64,000 nt of DNA from Alteromonas confluentis (GTDB lineage: Bacteria > Pseudomonadota > Gammaproteobacteria > Enterobacterales > Alteromonadaceae): NCBI RefSeq assembly GCF_001757105.1, contig NZ_MDHN01000004.1, positions 169,471-233,470 of the forward strand, read 5' to 3'. The notes below the pieces were generated by a model. It ran no database searches, was not told where the DNA came from, and saw only the letters and a list, made by a program, of their open reading frames with translations. This document shows positions 1 to 8,959 of this stretch, in pieces. Position numbers and translations under genes: made by a program. Numbering within the stretch: position 1 is the stretch's first letter; each line of letters opens with the position of its first letter.

Positions 1-1
1 G

Positions 2-655
2 GCATTGGTAAGCAGGGCCGATGAGCAAGTAAAAGAGCGATTTAATATTCCAGCCTGGCTACCAAAAGTGTTGATTGTACTTGCGGGCATTATGGCTTGG
101 GAAACCATGCTAAGCGGTATCAAGGTGTATCACGCTATGTACGGGTTCCCCTACTACGAACTGGTGGAGTTCATTGGGCTGGCATCGTATTACATGCAGT
201 TCGTGTTGTTCAACGCTGTAATTTTTATGGCGGCGTCTCATTTCCTGAGAACACAGCCAATAAAAGTAAAAACCGTAAATAAAGAGCCGGTGAGTGAAGC
301 CGTTATTGAACGCCTTGAAAACACCATGGAAACGGAGCGGCCCTATCTGAACCAGAATCTCTCTTTTGAGCGACTGGCAGAGAAGCTAGATATTCCGGTG
401 AAGGAACTTTCAAACGCCATAAACCGGCACTACGAAGTGAATTTTTACGAGTTCATCAACAATTATCGCATCCAGGAAGCCCGCAGGATGCTTGAAGATC
501 CGGCAGAAAATGACAAAAGCATCACCAATATTTTTTACGATGCCGGATTCAACAGTAAGTCGGTATACAACACGCTGTTTAAGAAAAAATTTAATAAAAC
601 GCCGAGTCAGTACCGCAGTGAATGCAAACTCAGGCTGGCCAGGCAAAGTGCATAG
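2..655 (+). CDS. Membrane-anchored AraC-family regulator, C-terminal part
   Basis: The reading frame is open to the left edge, so the gene is probably truncated at its 5' end; the TTG at 5 is not a convincing start. The visible N-terminal part holds two hydrophobic, probably membrane-spanning stretches (about residues 18-40 and 52-80). From about residue 100 to the end there is a typical AraC double helix-turn-helix (LSFERLAEKLDIPVKELSN, then the FYEFINNYRIQEARR and FNSKSVYNTLFKKKFNKTPSQYR region). AraC proteins with an N-terminal membrane part are known as sensors of extracellular sugars or peptides. It lies 62 bp upstream of the halogenase genes on the same strand, so it may control the beta-glucan locus; that is inference from position only. 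Confidence 0.8.
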   Translation, partial: ALVSRADEQVKERFNIPAWLPKVLIVLAGIMAWETMLSGIKVYHAMYGFPYYELVEFIGLASYYMQFVLFNAVIFMAASHFLRTQPIKVKTVNKEPVSEAVIERLENTMETERPYLNQNLSFERLAEKLDIPVKELSNAINRHYEVNFYEFINNYRIQEARRMLEDPAENDKSITNIFYDAGFNSKSVYNTLFKKKFNKTPSQYRSECKLRLARQSA

Positions 656-717
656 CTAAGGAGTAAGTGTAACTGAATCACTCCCCTGACACTGTGCAGC
701 AGTTTTAGGGAAGTAAG

Positions 718-2298
718 ATGCAGGACACCACCCAAATTAAGTCGGTTGTTATTGTTGGCGGAGGCAGTGCAGGCTGGCTTACCGCCGCGTTGTTAGCCGC
801 TCAACACAGCGCCGACATACACATTACGCTCGTTGAATCTCCCGATGTTCCCTTACTCGGTGTTGGCGAAGGTACCTGGCCCACGATGCGCGGTACCTTA
901 CAGAAAATCGGCATCGACGAGGTCACTTTTCTTAACGCGTGTCACGCTTCGTTCAAACAGGGAACGCACTTTCATCAGTGGCGTACGGGCAACAGTAACG
1001 ACGAGTATTACCATCCTTTCAGCCTGCCTTTTAATTACTTTGACACCGATTGCGCAGCATGGTGGCAGCGAGAAGCGAGCCAGTCCAGTTTCGCCCATGC
1101 GGTTACCACCCAAAGTACGGTTTGCGATCACTTTCTGGCGCCCAAGCAGGTAGAAACGCCGCCTTTTGCCGGCGTATTGAATTACGGCTATCACCTGGAT
1201 GCCAGCCAATTTGCACACTTACTGAAAACTCACGCCGTTTCAAAATTGGGTGTCACCCATGTTGTTGATCATGTCGAGCGCGTTATTGCTGCGCCAGGCA
1301 ACGCCATACAGGGACTGACGTTGAAATCTGGCAAACAGATTAAAGGCGATTTATTTGTAGACTGCAGTGGCTTTTCAGCACGACTAATTGGCGAGCATTT
1401 CGGCGAACCGCTTTTATCTTGCAAGGCGCAACTGCCTAACGATAGCGCCGTCGCTTTGCAATGCGCCTATACACAAAGCGACACAGAGATCCCATCGGTC
1501 ACCCGCTCTACGGCACAAGCAAACGGCTGGATTTGGGACATTGCGCTAACAAACCGGCGCGGCGTTGGGCATGTTTTTAGTAGTGAATACAGCGCTGAAG
1601 ATGACGCCATAAATGCGCTGCAACAATACATTTTAGCGAATAGCGCTTTAGCACCTAAATCAAGAGATGACATTGCGCAACAAGCCCGCCTGTTTCGCTT
1701 TCAACCTGGCTATCGCCAGCGCCCCTGGATACAAAACTGCATTGCTATTGGTACCGCTTCGGGCTTTCTTGAGCCCCTTGAAGCCTCTGCGCTGGTCATG
1801 ACAGAGTTAGCCGCCTCGCACCTTGCTGAAAGTCTTCCCCGATACCACTATCAATTGCCAGCCGCAGCGCGACAATTTAATCGGGAATTCAGTACTAAAT
1901 GGGCGCGTATAGTTGACTTTCTCAAGCTGCATTATGTGTTAAGCGAACGCAGAGACAGCGACTATTGGCGAAAAGTAACCCGCATGAGTGATTGCTCAGA
2001 ACAGCTGTACGACTGGCTGACGTTATGGAAAACCCGTTCGCCCAGTGCTGCTGACTTTAGCTTTCGAGAGGAAATATTTCCTGCAGCCAGTTACCTCTAT
2101 GTACTTTATGGCATGGGATTTCCAACGGATTTCCAGCATTCTGCCAGCGTCCTTCAACATCGCCAACCACAAGCCTTTAAACAACAAGAGCAGCATAAAT
2201 TGCTACAACAGCATCTGGCCGGGTTGCCAGGCAACCGGGCACTTCTCAGTCAGTTAGCACAAATTGCAGTAACTTCAGGTAAACACCATGAACAATAA
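718..2298 (+). CDS. Tryptophan-halogenase-family flavoprotein, first copy (divergent)
   Basis: A 526-residue protein of the flavin-dependent tryptophan halogenase family (PrnA/RebH-like). An FADH2 site is visible at the N-terminus (VVIVGGGSAGW) followed by the GVGEGTWP segment. The lysine that forms the chloramine/HOCl intermediate in PrnA (K79) corresponds to K80 in ASFKQGTHF. The family's WxWxIP motif is degraded to WIWDIA, and the Glu-Ser pair that contacts substrate in PrnA (PLES) reads PLEA. True tryptophan halogenation is therefore doubtful. ATG 718 follows a GGAAG Shine-Dalgarno. The next gene, a second family member, overlaps it by 11 bp. Such genes recur beside TonB receptors and SapC/cupin genes in marine gammaproteobacteria, where their substrate is unknown. 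Confidence 0.88.
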   Translation: MQDTTQIKSVVIVGGGSAGWLTAALLAAQHSADIHITLVESPDVPLLGVGEGTWPTMRGTLQKIGIDEVTFLNACHASFKQGTHFHQWRTGNSNDEYYHPFSLPFNYFDTDCAAWWQREASQSSFAHAVTTQSTVCDHFLAPKQVETPPFAGVLNYGYHLDASQFAHLLKTHAVSKLGVTHVVDHVERVIAAPGNAIQGLTLKSGKQIKGDLFVDCSGFSARLIGEHFGEPLLSCKAQLPNDSAVALQCAYTQSDTEIPSVTRSTAQANGWIWDIALTNRRGVGHVFSSEYSAEDDAINALQQYILANSALAPKSRDDIAQQARLFRFQPGYRQRPWIQNCIAIGTASGFLEPLEASALVMTELAASHLAESLPRYHYQLPAAARQFNREFSTKWARIVDFLKLHYVLSERRDSDYWRKVTRMSDCSEQLYDWLTLWKTRSPSAADFSFREEIFPAASYLYVLYGMGFPTDFQHSASVLQHRQPQAFKQQEQHKLLQQHLAGLPGNRALLSQLAQIAVTSGKHHEQ

Positions 2299-3760
2299 TA
2301 AGAAACAGCGCGTTGTTATCGCCGGCGGAGGCACGGCAGGCTGGATGGCAGCAGCAGCCCTTTCTCGCTTATTACATAATCGGGTAGACGTCACCCTGAT
2401 AGAAAGCAGTGACATCGGTACAGTTGGTGTGGGCGAAGCCACCATTCCAACGCTAACGTTCTTTCATCGCCTGCTGAAAATTGACGAAAAAGCCTTTATG
2501 GCCGCCACCAATGCCACCTTCAAACTTGGGATCAATTTTGAAAACTGGAAAACCACCAGCGACGCCTATTTGCATGCCTTTGGCGCAACCGGAAAAGATT
2601 GCTGGGCAGCCGGATTCCAACATTTCTGGACAAGAGGGAGGCAACTGGGCCTAAGCGATGACTTCGGCGCATACTGTTTAGAGCGTGTGGCTGCAGAACA
2701 GGGAAAATTTGCGCATTTACCTCAAAACGGCCTTAACTACGCCTATCACTTAGATGCCAGTAAATACGCGATGTTCTTACGCAACCTCGCCGAGCAAGCT
2801 GGGATCAGACGCATTGATGCCCGAATTGAACAAGTCGCAACGCGAAAAGACAATGGCTACATCCGCCACCTGCAATTGGATAATGGAGAAAAAATAGAAG
2901 GGGATTTATTCATTGATTGCACCGGGTTTCGTGGCTTACTAATTGAAGAAACCCTGCACACCGGCTATGAAGACTGGTCGCATTGGTTGCTTTGCGACAG
3001 TGCCGTTGCCGTGCAAACTGAAAGTGTTAGCTTACCGCTGCCCTATACCCGCAGTATCGCCCATGAAGATGGCTGGCAATGGCGCATACCACTACAAACA
3101 CGGGTGGGTAACGGCTTAGTATTTTGTAGTAAGTATCTTTCTGAGCGAGATGCGATCACGCGGCTTACCGACAATATTGAAGGCGCGCCTCTTAACTCGC
3201 CCCGGGTCATTAAGTTCCGGCCTGGCAGACGCACAAAACAATGGAACCGTAATTGCGTATCGTTAGGCCTAGCCAGTGGTTTTATCGAGCCCCTCGAATC
3301 GACCAGCATTCACCTTATTCAGCAGGGTATTGTGCGGCTTCTCAGAATGTTTCCCCACGACGAAATCAGGCCAGCCATTGTGGATGAATTTAACCGCCAA
3401 AGTGTGGATGAAATTGAGCATATTCGCGATTTTATTATTCTTCACTATCACGTGACCGCGCGAACTGATTCGGCATTCTGGCGACATTGCCGACACATGG
3501 ATATACCGGAAACGCTTGCTCAGCGCCTACAAATTTTCCGAGAAAGCGGTCAAATCCACCGCAAAGCCAATGAGTTATTCGATGATTCCTGGCAACAAGT
3601 AATGATTGGTCAGGGTTTATTACCCGAGGGCTATCATCCCATTGCAGATATGATGAGCGAACAGGAACTCAAGGAATTTCTTAGTCATATCAAAGGGAAC
3701 GTTGACCGCACAGTCAGCCAACTCCCTCCTCACCATGTGTATTTAAAGACCCGGGCTTAG
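2288..3760 (+). CDS. Tryptophan-halogenase-family flavoprotein, second copy (canonical motifs)
   Basis: A 490-residue member of the same family as the gene it overlaps. It keeps the full set of signatures: the dinucleotide motif IAGGGTAGWM, GVGEATIP, the catalytic lysine at residue 79 (ATFKLGINF), the WxWxIP motif as WQWRIP, and FIEPLEST with the catalytic Glu. By motif it should still make hypohalous acid or a related oxidised flavin product. The ATG at 2288 lies inside the end of the upstream gene, which points to translational coupling. The gene ends about 190 bp before the TonB receptor, with a promoter/operator region between them. The substrate cannot be read from the sequence; a role in modifying an envelope component or the imported glycan is only a hypothesis. 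Confidence 0.9.
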   Translation: MNNNKKQRVVIAGGGTAGWMAAAALSRLLHNRVDVTLIESSDIGTVGVGEATIPTLTFFHRLLKIDEKAFMAATNATFKLGINFENWKTTSDAYLHAFGATGKDCWAAGFQHFWTRGRQLGLSDDFGAYCLERVAAEQGKFAHLPQNGLNYAYHLDASKYAMFLRNLAEQAGIRRIDARIEQVATRKDNGYIRHLQLDNGEKIEGDLFIDCTGFRGLLIEETLHTGYEDWSHWLLCDSAVAVQTESVSLPLPYTRSIAHEDGWQWRIPLQTRVGNGLVFCSKYLSERDAITRLTDNIEGAPLNSPRVIKFRPGRRTKQWNRNCVSLGLASGFIEPLESTSIHLIQQGIVRLLRMFPHDEIRPAIVDEFNRQSVDEIEHIRDFIILHYHVTARTDSAFWRHCRHMDIPETLAQRLQIFRESGQIHRKANELFDDSWQQVMIGQGLLPEGYHPIADMMSEQELKEFLSHIKGNVDRTVSQLPPHHVYLKTRA

Positions 3761-3773
3761 CAACATTGAAAAA

Positions 3774-3807
3774 AGAACGTTCTATTCCCTGATCAGAACG
3801 TTCGTAT
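3774..3807. promoter_or_regulatory. Two CG-centred palindromic operators before the TonB receptor
   Basis: AGAACGTTCT is a perfect 10-bp palindrome at 3774-3783. A second copy in the context ATCAGAACGTTCGTAT lies at 3792-3807. The centres are 21 bp apart, two helical turns. The same core recurs as a longer palindrome at 8827-8844 before the GH5 gene. CG-centred palindromes are typical of LacI-family operators; no LacI-type gene lies in the window. Confidence 0.6.
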
Positions 3808-3946
3808 TCGCGGATTTTTCACCATTAAAACGACTTATTTTTTGCGCAAGCGTACTCTCCGCCATGCTTTTCAAAAATGTTAATGAAAGGTTTAAAAATT
3901 GAGTGCAACACGGGCACAACACATAGGCTTACGCAGGGAGAAAATA

Positions 3947-6925
3947 ATGAAAACTCGCCCCTTTAATAAAAACAGGATTGCCCTTTCGGTATCGCTGATT
4001 TTAGGTTCGGCGATGATCACCAGCACACACGCTCAGGAAGCAGACACTGACGATGCCGTTGAGGTTATTGAAGTCAGTGGTATTCGTGGCAGTATGATTC
4101 GCGCCATGGATTTGAAACGCTCAGCGGATGGTATCGTCGAAGCCATATCAGCAGAAGATATCGGGAAATTCCCCGACACCAACCTGGCCGAGTCACTGCA
4201 AAGGATTACCGGTGTTTCTATAGACCGTTCTGACGGTGAAGGCAGCCGCGTCACCATTCGTGGATTCGGTGCCGACCGCAACCTGGTGCTATTGAACGGC
4301 AGACAAATGCCAACCCCAACCCGCTCCTTTGACTTTGCTGATTTAGCATCTGAAGGGGTTAGTACAGTAGAAGTATATAAAACCGGACGCGCTTCTATCG
4401 CCACTGGCGGTCTTGGCGGCACAGTAAACATTATCACTCCCCGCCCGCTGGCAAACCCAGGCCGGCAGGCAACGATTGGCTTTAAAGCCGTTAATGACGA
4501 CTCCACGCAGAAAGGCGACAAGTGGACCCCGGAACTCTCCGGCCTATACTCAGAAACCTTCATGGACGATAAATTCGGCATCGCGCTAACAGGCAGCTAT
4601 CAAAAGCGTGACAGCGGCAACAGCAATGCCTCCGTTGCCTCGGGTTGGCGTTCGTTTATATCCGGTCAGGATGAAGGCGGCTGGGGAAACCTTCCCGCAG
4701 AAGACCCCGATAATTCGTATCTGAATAAGCCTGCCGATGGCGTGACTTACGCCGTGCCTCAGAATCTGGTGTACCAGTTTAATGAAGCGTATCGTACCCG
4801 GGTGAATGGCCAGCTTACATTGGAATATCAGGCTACCGACAAACTGAAAACCCGTTTGGACTACACCTACTCAGAGCGCAGTATCGACCGGGAACTCACC
4901 GATATGTCGACCTGGTTCTCGTTCAACTACAACAATGCAACCATGGTGTGGTCAGATCCCAATGAAGAAGGTATCTCTTATCCCATTCAGTATCAGGATA
5001 CCGATAACTTCAGCACAGATGCCGCTCGTGGTGCGGGTACCGGTATTAACTCTGGACGAGGATTTTCCGCCACTAAAAATACCAATAACTCCGTGGGCCT
5101 TAATCTTGAGTATCAGGTGAATGATAACCTGATGGTGGAACTGGATTATCACGACGCCTCGGCCAAACATGAACCAAACAGCCCATACGGTAGCTGGGGT
5201 TCACTGGCAATGATTTCCAACAACCGCATCCGTACAACGGTGGATTTTTCTCAGGTATTACCGGTGCTCAGCATCGAATATCCTGAAGGCGTTGATGGAT
5301 TTGAGCCAGAAGACATGATTGGCGCAGGGAGTAACTTCGGAAACAACCACGAGCGCACCGATCTAGAGCAAATTCAGGCCAGCGGTAAGTATTATTTTGA
5401 TGCCGGCATTATTGAAAGTATCGATTTTGGTATTTCACAAACAGAAACCAATAATCACTCTAAATACGCCAGCGCAACACGCGGCACCTGGAGCGGTGTG
5501 GGCGAGCCCGAAGACTGGGAAGACAGCTGGTTCACCCAGCGCTCACTTGGCGATATGTTTGACAGTATTCCAGGGCATAGTGACCCCGATTTAGAACCTT
5601 ACTATATCGATTGGGACTTCGAGCAAATTGCCGAATTTACCGCAGCAAACTTCTACAACGAGAATGATATTGAGTGGCCTTGTGGCCCACGTTTCTGTGG
5701 CGGTACCAACTACACCACCGACCGGTATACCGATGAAAAAATGCAGGCCGCTTATGTGCAAGCTAATCTGGTATTCGATATTGGCGACATGCCAGCAGAA
5801 ATCATCACTGGTGTGCGGTACGAGAAAACCAAAACCCATGCTTCGGCATTGGTACCAAGCTACGACGGTATTTCCTGGAGTAGTACCAATGAGTTAGTGC
5901 TGCAGCCCACGGGCGAATCGGTGTTTACCGATGAATACGGTGAATACAGTAACTGGCTACCCAGCATCGACTTTAAAGTTGATCTGACAGACGATTTGGT
6001 CGCCCGGGCTTCATTCAGTAAAACCATTTCACGCCCTAGCTATGGTGACATGCAGGGTGGTAAAACCCTGGGCGGACAAATTACTACCATTCAAGGTAGT
6101 GGTTCACGGGGCAACCCCGCCCTGTTGCCGCTGGAATCCACCAACTACGATTTATCGCTGGAATGGTATTACGACGAAGCCAGCTACGCCGCAGTGGGCT
6201 GGTTTAATAAAGACGTAACCAACTTTGTCGGCCGTCGCACCATAACCGAAACGGCGTTTGATTTGCGCAATCCGGCACAAGGGCCAAGAGCTGATGCAGC
6301 ACGAGCGGCCGGCTTCACCGGCAACGCAGAAATTCGTCAGTACATTCTGGATAACTATCTCGACAGCGATCCGAATGTATACCTGAACGAGCACGGCGAC
6401 GTGGTGATTGACGCCAGCCCGGAAGACGACCTGGCTCAGTTCGAAATCAATATTCCCTTTAACCAGCGCGATAACAACGTGAATGGCTGGGAAATAGCGA
6501 TTCAGCACATGTTCTGGGACAGTGGATTTGGTGTAAACGTGAACGGCACCATGGTTGACGGCGACCTTTACTACGACAACGCATCAATGGAGCCGCAATA
6601 TGCACTTACCGGCTTGAGCGACTCGGCAAACTTCATCGCTTTTTACGAGAACGATAAGCTGTCTATTCGTGTTGCCTATAACTGGCGAGACAAATTCCTT
6701 GCCTGGATTGGTGACGGTTCTGGCGACAACCCAGTTTACACCGAGGCTTACGGCCAGTGGGACGTAAACATGAGTTACGACCTTACCGAAAACCTTACCG
6801 TATTCGCGGAAGGCATTAACCTGACTAACGAGTACCAGCGCCAGCACGGCCGACATGAACAAATGCTGATTAACCTCAGACAATCATCGCCGCGCTACAA
6901 CCTGGGTATGCGTTACACCTTCTAA
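3947..6925 (+). CDS. TonB-dependent receptor, carbohydrate type (TonB-Xanth-Caul-like)
   Basis: A 992-residue outer-membrane receptor. The frame extends up to a TTG at 3899, but ATG 3947 is preferred: it has GGGAG six bases upstream and is followed directly by a signal peptide (MKTRPFNKNRIALSVSLILG... cut after THAQ). The plug starts with EVIEVSGIRGSM and continues through NLAESLQRITGVSIDR and VTIRGFGADRNLVLLNGRQ; the barrel ends in YNLGMRYTF with a terminal Phe. The long barrel and the GIRGS plug resemble the TonB-Xanth-Caul receptors that import oligosaccharides. It is flanked by SapC, cupin and halogenase genes and by GH5 and GH30 enzymes, so beta-gluco-oligosaccharide uptake is the likely role. 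Two operator palindromes precede it and a strong terminator follows. Confidence 0.93.
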   Translation: MKTRPFNKNRIALSVSLILGSAMITSTHAQEADTDDAVEVIEVSGIRGSMIRAMDLKRSADGIVEAISAEDIGKFPDTNLAESLQRITGVSIDRSDGEGSRVTIRGFGADRNLVLLNGRQMPTPTRSFDFADLASEGVSTVEVYKTGRASIATGGLGGTVNIITPRPLANPGRQATIGFKAVNDDSTQKGDKWTPELSGLYSETFMDDKFGIALTGSYQKRDSGNSNASVASGWRSFISGQDEGGWGNLPAEDPDNSYLNKPADGVTYAVPQNLVYQFNEAYRTRVNGQLTLEYQATDKLKTRLDYTYSERSIDRELTDMSTWFSFNYNNATMVWSDPNEEGISYPIQYQDTDNFSTDAARGAGTGINSGRGFSATKNTNNSVGLNLEYQVNDNLMVELDYHDASAKHEPNSPYGSWGSLAMISNNRIRTTVDFSQVLPVLSIEYPEGVDGFEPEDMIGAGSNFGNNHERTDLEQIQASGKYYFDAGIIESIDFGISQTETNNHSKYASATRGTWSGVGEPEDWEDSWFTQRSLGDMFDSIPGHSDPDLEPYYIDWDFEQIAEFTAANFYNENDIEWPCGPRFCGGTNYTTDRYTDEKMQAAYVQANLVFDIGDMPAEIITGVRYEKTKTHASALVPSYDGISWSSTNELVLQPTGESVFTDEYGEYSNWLPSIDFKVDLTDDLVARASFSKTISRPSYGDMQGGKTLGGQITTIQGSGSRGNPALLPLESTNYDLSLEWYYDEASYAAVGWFNKDVTNFVGRRTITETAFDLRNPAQGPRADAARAAGFTGNAEIRQYILDNYLDSDPNVYLNEHGDVVIDASPEDDLAQFEINIPFNQRDNNVNGWEIAIQHMFWDSGFGVNVNGTMVDGDLYYDNASMEPQYALTGLSDSANFIAFYENDKLSIRVAYNWRDKFLAWIGDGSGDNPVYTEAYGQWDVNMSYDLTENLTVFAEGINLTNEYQRQHGRHEQMLINLRQSSPRYNLGMRYTF

Positions 6926-6945
6926 GCCATAGCAATGAGCCCAGC

Positions 6946-6994
6946 GCTGCACGAAGAGCATTCCCAACCATCCCGCTCTTCGTGCAGCTTTTTT
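6946..6994 (+). terminator. Rho-independent terminator after the TonB receptor
   Basis: GCTGCACGAAGAGC (6946-6959) pairs perfectly with GCTCTTCGTGCAGC (6975-6988), a 14-bp stem with a 15-nt loop, followed by six T. It should sharply lower read-through into the SapC gene. Confidence 0.9.
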
Positions 6995-7027
6995 GTTTTT
7001 TAACCTACTGTTTAACGAGGTAATACC

Positions 7028-7747
7028 ATGCCTAACCCTGTAGTACTCAACAACGTTACGCATAAAGATCTAAAAATAAATCCGGTTCACAACAGCCAGA
7101 ATACCGAGTCACTGATGATCGCATTAGCGCTGCCGTTTGAATTTAGAAGTTTGCAGCATGAATACCCGATTGTGTTTTACAAAGACGAGAAACAACAATT
7201 CCATGCAGTTGTTTTACTCGGACTAGAGCAAAACGAGAATTTGTATGCAAACCAGTTTGGTTGGGATGCCAGCTATATTCCGCTTATGGTACAGCGTCAG
7301 CCGTTTTTAATTGGTCAGCGCCCAGCCAACGACGATGGTGAACGCCAAACGGTTTTATTGGTCGACACCGATAGTCCCAAACTCAGTCACATCGAAGGAG
7401 AACCGCTGTTCTTAGCCCACGGCGGACACAGTACACACTTACAAAAAGTGACAGATATTCTGTCCGCGATTCAAGAAAGAGAGCAGGAAACTCGCGCATT
7501 CATGAACACGCTCACCGAATACGAATTACTGGAAAGTTTCTATCTCGACGTGGACATGGGTAACGACAGTAAACACCGCCTCAATGGTTACTACACGATA
7601 AACGAAGATAAGTTACGCACGCTAACCGACGCACAAGTGCTGCATTTACACAAAACCGGCATGCTGGCGTTAATTCATTTCGTATTAGCCAGTCAGGCTA
7701 ATTTTGCCGAACTTATCGACAAAAAACGGGCTCGACAAAGTGAGTAA
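7028..7747 (+). CDS. SapC-family protein
   Basis: A 239-residue protein recognised as SapC-like (the family first named from a Campylobacter S-layer locus) by the early part PFEFRSLQHEYPIVFYKD, the segment QFGWDASYIPLMVQRQPF, and the later LLVDTDSPKLSHIEGEPLF. There is no signal peptide, so it is probably cytoplasmic. ATG 7028 follows AACGAGG. It lies behind the receptor terminator and overlaps the cupin gene downstream. SapC-family genes recur with TonB receptors, halogenase-like and cupin genes, but no biochemical function is established; function here is unassigned. Confidence 0.85.
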   Translation: MPNPVVLNNVTHKDLKINPVHNSQNTESLMIALALPFEFRSLQHEYPIVFYKDEKQQFHAVVLLGLEQNENLYANQFGWDASYIPLMVQRQPFLIGQRPANDDGERQTVLLVDTDSPKLSHIEGEPLFLAHGGHSTHLQKVTDILSAIQEREQETRAFMNTLTEYELLESFYLDVDMGNDSKHRLNGYYTINEDKLRTLTDAQVLHLHKTGMLALIHFVLASQANFAELIDKKRARQSE

Positions 7748-8762
7748 TCGCCACAATTTACCGCACTGCCAGCAGGTGTCATTGGCCCCGGGCGCGCCAC
7801 TTCCCGACTGGCTACTTGCCTGCCAGCAGCCGGTGAAACTGTGTAACTATGTCAGTCATTGGCCTGCAGTCACCCTCGCACAACAAAACGCACAGGCACT
7901 CTGCGATCACTTGCTTGAATACTACACCGGCGAGCCATTGGGGTTCTTCTTTGCCGAACCCGAAGTGAAAGGTCGTTTCTTTTACAATCACGATATGAGC
8001 GGCTTTAATTTCGAAAAGGTGGCCGCCGGTCTTGATCTCATCCTCACAAAACTCATTGAATCCGCTGACCTCACATCGCCGCCCGCCATGTTCATCGGCG
8101 GCACCCATTTGCAACATTATTTGCCGAATTTCAGTACGCTAAATCTACCTTTTCCCATTCCTGCATCTCAAGTGCGCAATGGTTTGTGGATAGGCAATCA
8201 GTCTCGGGTAGCGATTCATCAGGATTTGCCGCTAAACATTGCTTGCTGTGTGGCAGGAACACGACAATTCACCCTTTTTCCGCCGTCACAAACTAACAAC
8301 CTTTATGTTGGGCCGCTGGAGTTTACCCCCTCTGGCCAGCCAGTAAGCCTGGTTGACTTGCACCACATCGATCACCAGCGCTTTCCTGCTTTCAGTGGAG
8401 CACTCGCACATGCACAAATTGCCACGCTGACACCGGGTGACGCGTTATTTATTCCCAGTATGTGGTGGCATGAGGTAGAAGCCACGGCACCGTTCAATAT
8501 GTTAGTAAATTATTGGTGGCGCACCACACCGGCTTTTGCAGATGCGCCCATTCATGCACTGCAACATGCGTTGCTAAGCATCGCCAGCCTACCAGAACAC
8601 GAAAAGCAGATTTGGCAGGACATTTTTGCTCACTACATATTCAGCAACGACAGCGAGCGGTTTTCACATATTCCTTCTGCAGCCAAAGGCATGCTGGGAG
8701 AACTCGATGATAACAAAGCACGGCAACTTCGCAGCCTGCTCATGCAATCACTTAACCGCTAA
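7740..8762 (+). CDS. Cupin_8/JmjC-type Fe(II) protein (Pass1-related)
   Basis: A cupin-like (JmjC fold) protein of about 340 residues. The Fe(II)-binding triad is visible as H160-x-D162 (VAIHQDLPLN) and H244 in the WWHEVE segment, as in 2-oxoglutarate-dependent hydroxylases. Early residues (VKLCNYVSHWPA) match the usual N-terminus. GTG 7740 is preferred because it couples to the SapC stop (8-bp overlap); an upstream TTG at 7704 in the same frame is the alternative. The protein has no signal peptide. Its partners (SapC, two halogenase-like flavoproteins, a TonB receptor) form a recurrent set. Hydroxylation of a protein or small molecule is likely from the fold; the target is unknown. Confidence 0.85.
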   Translation: MSNRHNLPHCQQVSLAPGAPLPDWLLACQQPVKLCNYVSHWPAVTLAQQNAQALCDHLLEYYTGEPLGFFFAEPEVKGRFFYNHDMSGFNFEKVAAGLDLILTKLIESADLTSPPAMFIGGTHLQHYLPNFSTLNLPFPIPASQVRNGLWIGNQSRVAIHQDLPLNIACCVAGTRQFTLFPPSQTNNLYVGPLEFTPSGQPVSLVDLHHIDHQRFPAFSGALAHAQIATLTPGDALFIPSMWWHEVEATAPFNMLVNYWWRTTPAFADAPIHALQHALLSIASLPEHEKQIWQDIFAHYIFSNDSERFSHIPSAAKGMLGELDDNKARQLRSLLMQSLNR

Positions 8763-8826
8763 CCTTTTTCGCCTAAACCACAAAAGGTTCTGCCTATTTT
8801 CTATTCGAAAATCGCGTTCTGACCTT

Positions 8827-8844
8827 AATCAGAACGTTCTGATT
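8827..8844. promoter_or_regulatory. 18-bp perfect palindromic operator before the GH5 gene
   Basis: AATCAGAACGTTCTGATT is a perfect 18-bp palindrome 116 bp before the GH5 start. A half-site GCGTTCTGA lies at 8814-8822, centred 20 bp upstream. The core is the one found twice before the TonB receptor, so the two transcripts are probably controlled by one regulator. Confidence 0.65.
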
Positions 8845-8959
8845 GGCCTTTTCGCGCCGATGCGGAATCTTCCTGCGACAGATTTTGGTTAACTGATTGT
8901 TGCAAACTTGTTGAATCAAGCGCATCGACAAACCCAATGGAGCTATTCGGAGAGAACCG

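Noticed and set aside
4033..4581. A 182-codon open frame antisense to the glycan TonB receptor
   Set aside because: Lies fully opposite a clear receptor gene, has no family features and mirrors its codon pattern.
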